A DNA stretch of 47,829 nt from JBATBW01 sp049662565. Lineage in GTDB: Bacteria; Bacillota_I; Bacilli_A; Erysipelotrichales; Erysipelotrichaceae. A program made the position numbers and the translations under genes. The stretch lies in the NCBI GenBank assembly GCA_049662565.1, contig JBATBW010000069.1:1-47829 (forward strand), in the 5' to 3' direction. The notes under the pieces are model-generated. The model was not told the origin of the DNA and searched no databases. It worked only from the letters and a program-made list of their open reading frames with translations. Positions 34,387-43,735 of the stretch are shown here, piece after piece (position 1 is the first letter of the stretch; the number at the start of each line of letters is the position of its first letter).

Positions 34387-36174
34387 TTAGTAGCGTTTTC
34401 TTTTTCCACCTTCAGTTGGTTTGTCTTTGCTATTTCTTCTTCCACCACTTGGACGGTCATTAGATTTATTTTTGTCTCTACTGCGGCCTGAGTTGTTGTC
34501 TCTGTCGCGGCGTCCGCTTGAAGAACTACGTTTCGTAGTGTCTTTTGCTTTGTAGTCACTTACGCGATTACGTGAGTTTCTGTTTCCTGATTCACGTCGT
34601 TCAGTGAATTCACGAGCTTCTACTGGCAAACCTTTGATTGTTGTTTTGTTTAGTGACTCAATAATTAAGTCTAAGTATTGTTCAGGCACTTCAACAATTG
34701 TTTGGTTATCGCTGATTTTGATTTTACCAATATCTTTTCCATCGATGTTAGTACTATCGGCGATGGCGCTTACGATATGGGCAGTTGCGATTCCGTCTTT
34801 TTTACCACGTCCGATGAACACTTTTGATGTTTTATAATGAGTAACTGTAAGGTGACGGTCTTTTGGAATTTCTAATTGTTTAAAGCTGTCGCTGATCAAT
34901 AATTTATTTAAGAAACTAATTACGATATCGTTGACATTATAACCTTGTTCTAGTAGTTCATCGTAGAAGTCAACTGATAATGAATCAACAGCTATTTCTA
35001 ACAATTCGTCTACTTTTGTTTTAGCGTTTCTTTTTTTGATATTGATTAAGTCTTCTAGGGTTGGCAATGCTGTGAAATTAATTTTAGTTTTGATTAACTT
35101 TTCAATATTCTTTAATAATGATTTTTGTTTTGGTGTAACAAATGAAATTGCTAAACCTTTATTACCGGCACGACCTACACGGCCAATTCGGTGAATATAG
35201 TATTCTAGTTCGATTGGTAAATCGTAGTTGAATACGATGTCCATGTTGTCGACATCAATACCACGGGCTGCAACGTCAGTCGCAACTAGGATGTTTAATT
35301 TTTTAGATTTGAAACGTTCCATTACGCTTGTACGCATTTCTTGTTTCATATCACCATGTAGGCAGCCTACCATATAACCGTTGGCGATTAATTGTGTTGA
35401 TAAATCATCGGCCATTTTTTTAGTGTTAACGAAAATCATGGCACTGTTTGGGCGATGGATTTCTAATAATTGTTTTAGCAAATCGCATTTATTTCCTTGG
35501 TGAATTTCAAAGTACAATTGTTTAATATCTTGATTTGTTGATACGTTAGTAGAATTAGCATTTAATACTAATGGGTCGACTAAGTATTTTGTTGTAATAT
35601 CCATAATAGCTTTGGGCATTGTAGCACTAAATAATGTTGTCTGTTTAGTGGCTGGCAAATAAGAAATTATCTCTTCAATTTCTTCTTTAAATCCCATGTT
35701 TAACATTTCATCGGCTTCGTCCATTACTAAGATATTACACATATCTAATTTTACAGTTTTACGGTTGATATGGTCGATTAATCTTCCTGGAGTTGCGACG
35801 ATAATGTCGGTTCCGCCCTTTAAGTCTTTGATTTGGTGTACGATTGGTTGTCCACCATAGATTGAAGTAATTTTAATTGCTTCTAGGTACTTTGTATATT
35901 TTCGCAATTCATTGGTTACTTGGATACATAGTTCTCTCGTTGGGCATAATACTAAGGCTTGTGGCAGTCTTTTTGCTAATTTTGTTAATTTCAAAATGAT
36001 TGGCACGCCGAAGGCACAAGTTTTTCCTGTCCCAGTTTGAGATTGACCAATGATGTCTTTTTGTTCTAACATATTAGGAATACATAATTCTTGGATTTTT
36101 GTTGTTTCGATATATCCAAGATCATCTATTGCTTGTAATACTTGTTGGTTACTGATTAATTCGTTAAATTTCAT
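34387..36174 (-). CDS. deaD: DEAD-box RNA helicase with DbpA-type RNA-binding domain
   Basis: 595 residues. The Q motif and Walker A (SQTGTGKT, about 44-51), PTRELCIQ, the DEAD box (VMDEADEML) and SATMPKA are intact. So are the second-domain motifs VATDVAARGIDVD and HRIGRVGRAG. A DbpA-like RRM (about 455-530) and an Arg/Gly/Ser-rich basic tail follow. The protein unwinds RNA in ribosome assembly, mRNA decay or cold response. The layout fits DeaD/CshA-type helicases; exact orthology is uncertain. Confidence 0.92.
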   Translation of the reverse strand: MKFNELISNQQVLQAIDDLGYIETTKIQELCIPNMLEQKDIIGQSQTGTGKTCAFGVPIILKLTKLAKRLPQALVLCPTRELCIQVTNELRKYTKYLEAIKITSIYGGQPIVHQIKDLKGGTDIIVATPGRLIDHINRKTVKLDMCNILVMDEADEMLNMGFKEEIEEIISYLPATKQTTLFSATMPKAIMDITTKYLVDPLVLNANSTNVSTNQDIKQLYFEIHQGNKCDLLKQLLEIHRPNSAMIFVNTKKMADDLSTQLIANGYMVGCLHGDMKQEMRTSVMERFKSKKLNILVATDVAARGIDVDNMDIVFNYDLPIELEYYIHRIGRVGRAGNKGLAISFVTPKQKSLLKNIEKLIKTKINFTALPTLEDLINIKKRNAKTKVDELLEIAVDSLSVDFYDELLEQGYNVNDIVISFLNKLLISDSFKQLEIPKDRHLTVTHYKTSKVFIGRGKKDGIATAHIVSAIADSTNIDGKDIGKIKISDNQTIVEVPEQYLDLIIESLNKTTIKGLPVEAREFTERRESGNRNSRNRVSDYKAKDTTKRSSSSGRRDRDNNSGRSRDKNKSNDRPSGGRRNSKDKPTEGGKRKRY

Positions 36175-36204
36175 ATTTTTCTCTTTTCTTTATAGTACTG
36201 CTTG

Positions 36205-36233
36205 AGTATACCATTAAAACGCAATTACTACAA
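36205..36233 (-). promoter_or_regulatory. Sigma-A promoter of the helicase gene
   Basis: On the minus strand TTGTAG and TATACT are separated by 17 nt. It lies back-to-back with the nucleotidyltransferase promoter; the two -35 boxes are only 11 bases apart. Confidence 0.65.
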
Positions 36234-36244
36234 CTAAAGTTTAT

Positions 36245-36273
36245 TTGATTAGTATCTGAAAACTTGGTAAAAT
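36245..36273 (+). promoter_or_regulatory. Sigma-A promoter of the sugar nucleotidyltransferase gene
   Basis: TTGATT and TAAAAT with a 17-nt spacer, about 20 bases before the chosen ATG. This position also excludes the TTG 36264 start, which would lie in the promoter. Confidence 0.65.
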
Positions 36274-36293
36274 GGGAATATATGGAGGTCGTT

Positions 36294-37649
36294 ATGCAAG
36301 CTATAATAATATCTAATGGATTAAGTAGTCGGATGTGGCCATATAATTTGGACAACAAATGTGTGTTGTCGATTGGTTTCAAATCAATAATTAAGCGTTT
36401 AGTATTACAATTGAATTATCATAAGGTAGAAAAAATTCATTTGATTTTAGATCAAAGCGTGGATTTAGTTAAAAGTCAGTTAAAAGAATTTGACAATATT
36501 AATTATGTTATTGCGCAAGAGAATCAATTGAAAAAAGTTTTGTTATCTTTAAAAGATGAAGATGATGACTTTATTGTGTTATTTGGTGATTTATCAATTA
36601 GTGATTATGATTTTAGTAAACTGATCCATCTTTTTCAAAGCAAGGGTGATTGTTTGTTGGTGAAAAAGAGCTGTGATGAGTATCAAGTTTGTGATCATAT
36701 GGCCGTTGTTGTTGATAATGATAAAGTGAAAAAAGTTTATGGCCATCCGCGTAATCATTATGCTGCTTTAATATCATTGGGGATGTTTGGATTGAGCAAA
36801 TATGCTTTTGGTAAAATCGATGAAGTGAATTATGGATTTGAAGAAATAGTTGCAGGTGGAATGCCGGATAATGGTTTTTATTTAGAAACTTTAATTAATA
36901 ATTTGGTTAAAGAACAAGATGTTTATTATCATGTTTGCGAACATAAGTCTTTTAATATTGATACGCCAATTGATTTATTACGGGCTAATCATAGTTATTG
37001 TATGACAACAGTGAATGAAATAAAAAATAATCATTATGGCAATAATTTAATAATTAGTGATAGTGCCATAATTAAAGGTAATATGATATGTGGAGATAAT
37101 GTTATTGTCGGCGATAATGTTGTCATCAAAGGAAACGTGGTAATCGGTAATAATGTTACAATTGAAAATGGTGTTATAATGGGTCACAATTGTATGATTA
37201 ATGAAGGATCAACAATTCGTAATTATGCCATTATTTCGGATAATACTATTATTGGTAAGGATTGCAAAATTGAAAATAATGCGGATATTTGTGGTATGAT
37301 TTTTGATAAGGCGAGCATAGTACATCATAGCGAAATATATGGAATTATTGGTAGAGCTGTCGATGTTGGTGCAGGTGTTTTGTGTGGTAGTCTGCGTTTT
37401 GATGATCAAAACAACAGTATTAAAATACAAGATAAACGATATAAAGGAAGTTTTACTAATGCAACATTTGTTGGGGATTATTCGCGTATTGGAGTGGGAG
37501 TAATTTTCAATCCAGGTCAAAGAGTAGGGAATTACTCTTGCGTTGGTGGAGGTGTTGTTGTGAGTAGTGATATTGAAAGTAATAAGATAGTTAGTGTTAA
37601 ACAGGATTTAATTTTTAATGATTGGGGCAGTAAAAAGTATAATTGGTAG
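36294..37649 (+). CDS. Sugar nucleotidyltransferase-like protein with left-handed beta-helix domain
   Basis: 451 residues from ATG 36294 after GGAGGT. The N-terminal half has a nucleotidyltransferase fold (QAIIISNGLSSRMWPYN, NKCVLSIG with the conserved Lys, FIVLFGDLSISDYD). The second half is a long hexapeptide-repeat left-handed beta helix (about 255-440; GDNVIVGDNVVIKGNVVIG). The architecture is like GlmU or mannose-1-phosphate guanylyltransferases. The usual GGxGTR nucleotide loop is replaced by SNGLSSR, so catalytic activity or base choice is doubtful. The product is inferred to serve cell-surface sugar metabolism; no glycan genes adjoin it. Confidence 0.78.
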   Translation: MQAIIISNGLSSRMWPYNLDNKCVLSIGFKSIIKRLVLQLNYHKVEKIHLILDQSVDLVKSQLKEFDNINYVIAQENQLKKVLLSLKDEDDDFIVLFGDLSISDYDFSKLIHLFQSKGDCLLVKKSCDEYQVCDHMAVVVDNDKVKKVYGHPRNHYAALISLGMFGLSKYAFGKIDEVNYGFEEIVAGGMPDNGFYLETLINNLVKEQDVYYHVCEHKSFNIDTPIDLLRANHSYCMTTVNEIKNNHYGNNLIISDSAIIKGNMICGDNVIVGDNVVIKGNVVIGNNVTIENGVIMGHNCMINEGSTIRNYAIISDNTIIGKDCKIENNADICGMIFDKASIVHHSEIYGIIGRAVDVGAGVLCGSLRFDDQNNSIKIQDKRYKGSFTNATFVGDYSRIGVGVIFNPGQRVGNYSCVGGGVVVSSDIESNKIVSVKQDLIFNDWGSKKYNW

Positions 37650-37668
37650 TAAAAATTATGTATAATAG

Positions 37669-37712
37669 AAGTAGGCGTTCCTGCTTAAGGTATTAATTCG
37701 CCTACTTTTATT
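37669..37712 (+). terminator. Terminator-like hairpin between the nucleotidyltransferase and tRNA-Arg
   Basis: A 9-bp stem AAGTAGGCG / CGCCTACTT with a 21-nt loop and a following TTATTTT. A TATAAT at 37661-37666 just ahead might also start the tRNA transcript, in which case the hairpin would lie in its leader. Confidence 0.65.
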
Positions 37713-37720
37713 TTGCTTAA

Positions 37721-37795
37721 GCCCCATTAGTTAAATGGATATAACCGGCCCCTCCTAAGGGCCAATTACAAGTTCGATTCTTGTATGGGGTGCCA
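37721..37795 (+). tRNA. tRNA-Arg (anticodon CCU)
   Basis: A full cloverleaf. Acceptor GCCCCAT pairs with ATGGGGT (one G:U at the end). The D arm contains TTAAATGGA, and the anticodon arm is GGCCC-CTCCTAA-GGGCC with CCU at 34-36. The T arm is ACAAG-TTCGATT-CTTGT. The discriminator is G, and CCA is encoded. It reads AGG codons. Confidence 0.95.
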
Positions 37796-37806
37796 ATATA
37801 AAATAC

Positions 37807-37842
37807 AGCCGAAAACTAGATTGAATGTTTTTGGCTTTTTAA
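37807..37842 (+). terminator. Intrinsic terminator after tRNA-Arg
   Basis: Stem AGCCGAAAAC / GTTTTTGGCT (one G:U) with a 10-nt loop, followed by TTTTTAAT. Confidence 0.8.
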
Positions 37843-37850
37843 TAAATAAT

Positions 37851-37879
37851 TTGATTTAAACGTAATAATTTGGTATCAT
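37851..37879 (+). promoter_or_regulatory. Sigma-A promoter of the hybrid kinase gene
   Basis: TTGATT and TATCAT are separated by 17 nt. It leaves a 5' leader of about 95 nt with no evident structure. Confidence 0.55.
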
Positions 37880-37981
37880 AAATATAAGTAGTAACGTTGA
37901 GGGGAACTAGAATTATTGGGAATTTATTGTGTTTTTGGGGATAATTTGTAATGATAAATTGAATTTTGGAAAGGCAACATA

Positions 37982-40150
37982 ATGATATCAAATCAAAATG
38001 AAGTAAAAAAGAAGAATAAAATAACGAAAATAATTTTGGCATCACTATTGTGTATTATATTAGTTGTTGGATCGGTGATTTCATTTATCATTTCCTATGA
38101 AAAAATGCAAAAGACCGCGGCTCTAGAACGCGAACAATATGTATCAGAACTTACAGAACAAGTGGTTGCGAAAGTTAATGCGACCATTGACAATAAGCAT
38201 AATGAAGTAAAAAACTATGCCAATTTGATTAATCAAGCTAGACCAGATTCGTTTGTTAAGGCTGAAGCAATTTTTCAAGGAATGGAAGAGAAAAAAATTG
38301 AAGATAAAATATTATTTTTATCTAAACAAGGGAATGTATATTTATTGGATGGAACGACAATTCGGATTAATGACTTGAAATTTTTGTCAAGTATTAGTTC
38401 AAATTATAAAGTTTCATCGACTTTCTCTCAATTAGGTGATTTGGGGGATTATTGGTTGTTTGGCGAGCAAATTCAACCTATTGAGATTGATGGTATTTCT
38501 ATGACCGCTATCATTAGGGCGAACAAGAATACAAGTTTTGCTAAAGAGATGACTGTTTCAATGTTTGATAACCAAGGATATTCATTTATCATTTCTAATT
38601 CTTCATCTATTTTAATTAAACCCGATAATGCGTATAGCTATGGCAGTAACTTAATGAACTCACTTTCGTATAGTGGACTTAGTGAAATTGAAAAGCAAAG
38701 AATTTCGGAAAATATAGCAAATCATAAACAACAATCTGTATTTTTTGATATAAATAAACAACAATGGTTATTGCAAACGGCATACGTTCGTGGTGAATAT
38801 TCAGTTGCGGTGCTATTGCCACTACAAATGATGTCAAGCGGAACCATTATGGTAATGAATCAAACAATGCTTTTATATGGTTTGGTTTTGATAATTGCGA
38901 TTATTAGTGTTGTTTCGATTATAATGGTTAAAATTAAAAGTAAGCAAGAAAAGCGTCGTAATGAAGAGAAATTTCAAGAAGATTTATTATTGAAAACTGC
39001 ACAAAACAAAACTGATTTTTTATCAAAAATGTCGCATGATATCCGAACTCCACTTAATGGTATTATCGGTATGACATATTTAGCTAGCGATAATTTAGAG
39101 AACAAGGCAGCATTAGAGGACAATCTTTCGAAGATTCAAGCATCAGCGGATTACTTGCTTTCGTTAGTTAATGATATTTTGGATATGTCTAAAATTGATA
39201 GTGGAAAATTAAAATTAAATTATGAAAGTGTTAATATTGAACTAATTTTAGAGAACATAGTTTCTTTGTTTGAAGTGGAAATAATGCAAAAGAAAATTAA
39301 AGTAATAATAGATGGGGTAAATGATCTCCCTGTTAGTTATAAAATAGATAAATTACGAATTAATCAAGTTTTGATGAACTTACTATCTAACGCCGTAAAG
39401 TTTACTCCTTGTGAAGGGGAAATTTATTTATCCTTAAATATTATTCCTTTAACATATCAAAGAGACCGAATCGTTTTCACAGTTAAAGATAATGGTGTAG
39501 GAATGAGTGAAGAATTTATGAGTCGCATTTTTAAATCTTTTGAACAAGAATCAAATAACACATCTCAATACTATGGCGGAAGTGGACTTGGGCTAGCAAT
39601 CGTGAAAAGATTAATGGACTTAATGGGTGGAGCAGTTTCGGTAGAAAGCACACTTGGTGGAGGGACTACTTTTACCGTTGTAGTATCACTTGAAAAAACA
39701 GAAAAATGCGAAGATCATAAATTGCCAAAAATAAATAAAACGATTTCTAAAGATAGCATTAAACGATTGGCAGGGAAACATGTTTTACTTGTTGAAGACC
39801 ATCCGATAAATGCCCAAATTGCAACGAAAATATTAGAAAAATGGGGGTTTGAAGTTACAGTTGCGGAAAATGGTGAAGTTGGAGTTAATCAATTCAATTC
39901 ATCACAACCAGGATTTTATTCGGTTATCTTTATGGATATTAAAATGCCAATATTGAATGGATATGAAGCAACTAAACAAATACGTTTAAGTGAACATTCG
40001 GATGCGAAAACAATTCCAATTTATGCAATGAGTGCCAACGCTTTTGATGATGATGTCCAAAAGTCGTTAGAAGTAGGTATGAACGGGCATTTAAGAAAAC
40101 CAATTGAAATGCCTGAATTAATTAAAATAATCGAAGAAAATATTTTATAG
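37982..40150 (+). CDS. Hybrid sensor histidine kinase / response regulator
   Basis: 722 residues. A membrane helix (14-36), an extracytoplasmic sensor (about 37-295) and a second helix (about 297-318) are followed by the kinase. The phospho-accepting His is H352 in MSHDIRTPLNG. The ATP-binding boxes are NLLSNAVKFTP, DNGVGMSEEF and GSGLGLAIVK. A C-terminal receiver domain has acidic VEDH and phospho-acceptor Asp652 in FMDIKMP, with KP near the end. There is no phosphotransfer or DNA-binding domain, so output goes through another protein or stays in the receiver. The next gene is a binding lipoprotein, which may feed the sensor. ATG 37982 follows GGAAAGG. Confidence 0.93.
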   Translation: MISNQNEVKKKNKITKIILASLLCIILVVGSVISFIISYEKMQKTAALEREQYVSELTEQVVAKVNATIDNKHNEVKNYANLINQARPDSFVKAEAIFQGMEEKKIEDKILFLSKQGNVYLLDGTTIRINDLKFLSSISSNYKVSSTFSQLGDLGDYWLFGEQIQPIEIDGISMTAIIRANKNTSFAKEMTVSMFDNQGYSFIISNSSSILIKPDNAYSYGSNLMNSLSYSGLSEIEKQRISENIANHKQQSVFFDINKQQWLLQTAYVRGEYSVAVLLPLQMMSSGTIMVMNQTMLLYGLVLIIAIISVVSIIMVKIKSKQEKRRNEEKFQEDLLLKTAQNKTDFLSKMSHDIRTPLNGIIGMTYLASDNLENKAALEDNLSKIQASADYLLSLVNDILDMSKIDSGKLKLNYESVNIELILENIVSLFEVEIMQKKIKVIIDGVNDLPVSYKIDKLRINQVLMNLLSNAVKFTPCEGEIYLSLNIIPLTYQRDRIVFTVKDNGVGMSEEFMSRIFKSFEQESNNTSQYYGGSGLGLAIVKRLMDLMGGAVSVESTLGGGTTFTVVVSLEKTEKCEDHKLPKINKTISKDSIKRLAGKHVLLVEDHPINAQIATKILEKWGFEVTVAENGEVGVNQFNSSQPGFYSVIFMDIKMPILNGYEATKQIRLSEHSDAKTIPIYAMSANAFDDDVQKSLEVGMNGHLRKPIEMPELIKIIEENIL

Positions 40151-40160
40151 AGGAGAAATT

Positions 40161-42149
40161 ATGAAAAGAGTAAGCAAATTCTTGTTGATAGGAATGATAT
40201 TAATTACCTTAATAAGTGGGTGTGGTAAGCAACCATCAACAATCTTACCAAAAAACGATGTCCTTTCATTGACACCATATGATGTGAATAAAGAAACACT
40301 CGTTATTAATATTAGTGACGGAATAGATAAATACAACTTTAAAGATAGTATCGAAAGAGCGTTTCCAGATGTTAATTTTATTTTGCGTAGTGGTATGAAT
40401 TCGGAATGTGTCCTAGGAGATATAGCGGATATCTATTTGCTTTTAGCGCCTAATTTAACACCAGAACTCGAAAGTGAATTATTAGATTTATCGATTTTTA
40501 ATAGCACGAGTAATTATTATACTTCATCATTAGAAGGTTATGTCAGTCCTAATGATGGAAAACAATATGTCCTACCATTGCCGGCAAACATTCGAGGAAT
40601 TGTATATAATAAAACAATGTTTGAGGAAAATGGATGGGAAGTTCCGAAAGGGAAGACAGAATTTATTAAATTATGTCAAAAAATAGATGCATCAGGTGTC
40701 GTTGAAAGAGCTTTCCAACCAACGCTGTTATTTCCTAATGAAGTTTTAGTTTTGGGTGAGTTTTTCCAAATGGCTAACACTTTTGATACTTTAGATTATT
40801 TCAAATGGGCAGAAGATTATGGTAAATTTGGTACAGGCAGCATCGATTACATTTTACCTTCTTTGATAAACACGTATGATGAATTATTAAGCGCAAATGT
40901 AATAAAGATTTCAGACTTTAATATGAAACCAGCAATAAGATCAACAATGATGTATAAAAATCGAAGTGCAGCGATGACAATTTAAACGCAGTATGCGTCA
41001 TTGTATGCGAAAGACTTTGGTAGCAAAGATGAATTTGCGATGATGCCTTTTTATAGCGGCGATAACCCAGGCGATGATTACGTTCTCGCGAACCCGATAT
41101 CATTTGTTGCGGTTAATGAAAAAGTTGATGATAAAGGTAATGAAGAAAAATTTAAATTGGTCACTAAATTTTTAGATTATATTGCGACTAAAGAAGGCCA
41201 AACGGTTTTCGTTCCAGATGGTAATACGGCAGTTACTCAATTAAAAGATGCAGAGTTAAGCAAACTGGATAATGTAATGCTGAAGAATGTATCTAATGCC
41301 ATGGATAGTGGACGAATGATACCGCTAAGACCATTGTTCAATGCAGGTGTGGTTATGAGTAGGGATGCATTTGATAATGTCATTAATTCTTTATTGGATA
41401 CAGGAAGAAGAAATAAAAGTCTAATCAAAGAAGATCGACCAATGACTTATGAAGAGGCAGTTGCTTATTTAGACAAAGTAAATGATGATATCATCAATCA
41501 ATCAGTGCCAAAAATAGAAAAAGTTTATGCCACAGCTGAAAAACCATTTACTGTGTTAGAAACTTCTCAATATTTCGCCCAAATGTTAAAGAATAAGACA
41601 GGAGCAGATATTGGGTTATATCTAAGCAATACTTTATCGTATGGTAATAATATGGGAATTCAAAAAGGAGTATTAATTAAAACAGACTCAAAGGTAAATG
41701 CATATGATTTTGTTAGTTCGATGGATACGACAAACAGAATTAATGAAACAGGACAGAATAGTAAAAAATTTATTGTGACGAAGATTAAAGGTAGTAATTT
41801 AATTAAAGTGCTTGAAAATCCTACTAATGCTCAAGCTGGTCATTTATATGAACCATTCTTTGTGGCAGCGGGATTAAAAATTGAATTTGCTCCATGGGCA
41901 GAAAAAGGTTCTCGTTATCTAAAGGTTACGTTGCCAGATGGTAGGGAAATTGATCCAAATAAGGAATATACGGTTGCTTCATGGAACTATATAATTCAAG
42001 AGGAATTAATTGTGGAAAAAGTGAAAGTTATACCTGATTCTTTCCAAGATATTTTGAAAGAGCAATTAGAAAAAGATAAAATTATTTCACCATTTGATGA
42101 CGGGCGATTTGTTTTGAATTGGAAGGTTGTTTCTAAAAAAGATAATTAA
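40161..42149 (+). pseudogene. Lipoprotein: solute-binding domain fused to a 5'-nucleotidase C-terminal-like domain, with an in-frame stop
   Basis: One frame of about 662 codons interrupted only by TAA at 40983-40985. The sequence before and after the stop is continuous in the same frame and reads as one protein. A lipobox LISGC (Cys21) anchors it outside the membrane. The N-terminal 430 residues or so look like an ABC-type extracellular solute-binding protein (RGIVYNKTMFEENGWEVPKG, FLDYIATKEGQ). The end (about 460-620) resembles the 5'-nucleotidase C-terminal domain. If it is broken, the first part alone (274 residues) would lack part of the binding fold. A sequencing error is also possible. 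Confidence 0.75.
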
Positions 42150-42154
42150 TGTGC

Positions 42155-42186
42155 AAAAAGCGCTAGAGTAAAATCTAGCGCTTTTT
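42155..42186. terminator. Bidirectional terminator overlapping the FGGY kinase coding end
   Basis: A 13-bp perfect stem AAAAAGCGCTAGA / TCTAGCGCTTTTT with a 6-nt loop. The A and T tracts serve both strands. The right arm encodes the last codons and stop of the kinase. Confidence 0.88.
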
Positions 42187-43731
42187 ATGTTTATAGATGT
42201 TTTGTAAGTTGTTATATAATGGTGCCAGTTTTTTGAAGATGTTTTTATAAACATCATGATATAAATGATGATAGATATTGTGCTCTTCAAAGTTTGGTTG
42301 GAAACAATCTCTAGTAGTCACCATTTTATCGACCGCTTCTTTGTAGTTAGGGAAGATGCCTAGGCCGACAAATGTGGCAACGGCACAACCAATTGCAGTG
42401 GCTTCAAAGCTTTCTGTTCGATACACAGGGAGACCAAACATGTCAGCTGTAATTTGACATATTTCATCGCTTTGCGATGCTCCTCCGCCAATATATATTT
42501 TTTTGAATTGTTTTTTACATCTTTTTTGTAGAATGTGGAAACCATCAATTAAGGCGAAGTTGATACCTTCGATAATAGAACGGTAGATATGAATTCTCGT
42601 ATGGACATCACTAAATCCAATTACTGCCCCATGGGCATTTGGCATAGTAATGTTTGGTGTGAAGTATGGTTGGAATAATAATCCATCGCAACCAGCGGGT
42701 ATTTCTTTCAGCCTTTCATTCAATAGATCTTCGATTGATTTATTGCTGTTGAGAGATTCACTTATTTCCTTAAGTGCAAATTCTTTTTTAAACCACGATA
42801 CAAGCCAATAACCTCTGAATATTTCGATTTCCGGATTATAGGCTCCTTTAATAATGCTTGGGTAAGGTGGTATAAATTGCTCGGGTTCAACATATTTGTA
42901 GTTGGTGAAACTGATGGTTGCGGTTGTACCTAGACCTATCGCTATATTATCGCTATCTACGCATCCCATTCCAATGACTTCACAAGCTTTATCTGATCCA
43001 GAGGCTATTACTTTTAAGCCTTGTGGTAAATATGAGTCTAATGACATTTGTTGAGTTATATAACCTAAAGTTTCACCAGCTTCTACTAAAGGATATTGTT
43101 TTTCTTTTTCTACTGGGAATACAGGGTAGGTTAATCCGCTTTTTTTCATCCATGTGCGAGTTTTCGCATCCATAGGAATTCGACCGACCATTGATGGGAC
43201 GGCATCGGTAAAATTATTGGTTAATTTATAGATTAGATAACCACTAATCAAAAGACATTTATGAGTTTTTTTCCATATTTCGGGTTGATTTTCTCTTATC
43301 CAGTTACAATGAGCTTTTTTATATTGTTCTTTTGCGGTTTTTTCCATAGATACGCCTTTTAAGATTAGTTTAGACGGGATATTGAGATTAGGTTCTCCAT
43401 CGGTTTTTCTTTTATCTAACCATAAAATGGCATCTCTTAGGGGTTTACCTTCGTTATCAACACATACTAATGTATCGCGAATAGTAGTTATAGATACAGC
43501 TTCAATTTTAGCGAATAATTCCGGGTATTCATTTTTTAGATTTCTACTGGCTTCACATATTTTTTCATAGTAGTAATCGGGGTTGATTTCTGCATAATCG
43601 ACATGGTTTGATATGTATGCCGGTTCGTGTATTAATTTAGATTTTCCAAGTATTTGACCATAATTATTTATAAGACAGGCGCGGGAACTTTGGGTTCCTA
43701 CGTCGAATACTAGAACGATGTGTTCAATCAT
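42175..43731 (-). CDS. FGGY-family carbohydrate kinase (YgcE-like)
   Basis: 518 residues. An N-terminal ATPase lobe starts IVLVFDVGTQSSRACLIN. Mid-protein comes ASGSDKACEVIGMG, and then the family-typical IGLGTTATISF. The C-terminal lobe has YIGGGASQSDEICQITADMFG and EATAIGCAVAT. FGGY kinases phosphorylate polyols or sugars such as glycerol, xylulose or gluconate. Beside an alkyl-DHAP-synthase-like oxidase it recalls the E. coli ygcU-ygcE pair, whose substrate is not established. It is last in a minus-strand operon; its ribosome site overlaps the stop of the oxidase gene. Confidence 0.88.
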   Translation of the reverse strand: MIEHIVLVFDVGTQSSRACLINNYGQILGKSKLIHEPAYISNHVDYAEINPDYYYEKICEASRNLKNEYPELFAKIEAVSITTIRDTLVCVDNEGKPLRDAILWLDKRKTDGEPNLNIPSKLILKGVSMEKTAKEQYKKAHCNWIRENQPEIWKKTHKCLLISGYLIYKLTNNFTDAVPSMVGRIPMDAKTRTWMKKSGLTYPVFPVEKEKQYPLVEAGETLGYITQQMSLDSYLPQGLKVIASGSDKACEVIGMGCVDSDNIAIGLGTTATISFTNYKYVEPEQFIPPYPSIIKGAYNPEIEIFRGYWLVSWFKKEFALKEISESLNSNKSIEDLLNERLKEIPAGCDGLLFQPYFTPNITMPNAHGAVIGFSDVHTRIHIYRSIIEGINFALIDGFHILQKRCKKQFKKIYIGGGASQSDEICQITADMFGLPVYRTESFEATAIGCAVATFVGLGIFPNYKEAVDKMVTTRDCFQPNFEEHNIYHHLYHDVYKNIFKKLAPLYNNLQNIYKHKKR

Positions 43732-43735
43732 AATA

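Noticed and set aside
37661..37720. T-box or riboswitch before tRNA-Arg
   Set aside because: Only a simple stem with a long loop is present; no T-box motif or conserved core was seen.
41001..42149. Separate gene starting at TTG 41001
   Set aside because: It is in the same frame as the preceding lipoprotein, has no ribosome site, and continues the binding-protein fold; one interrupted gene explains it better.
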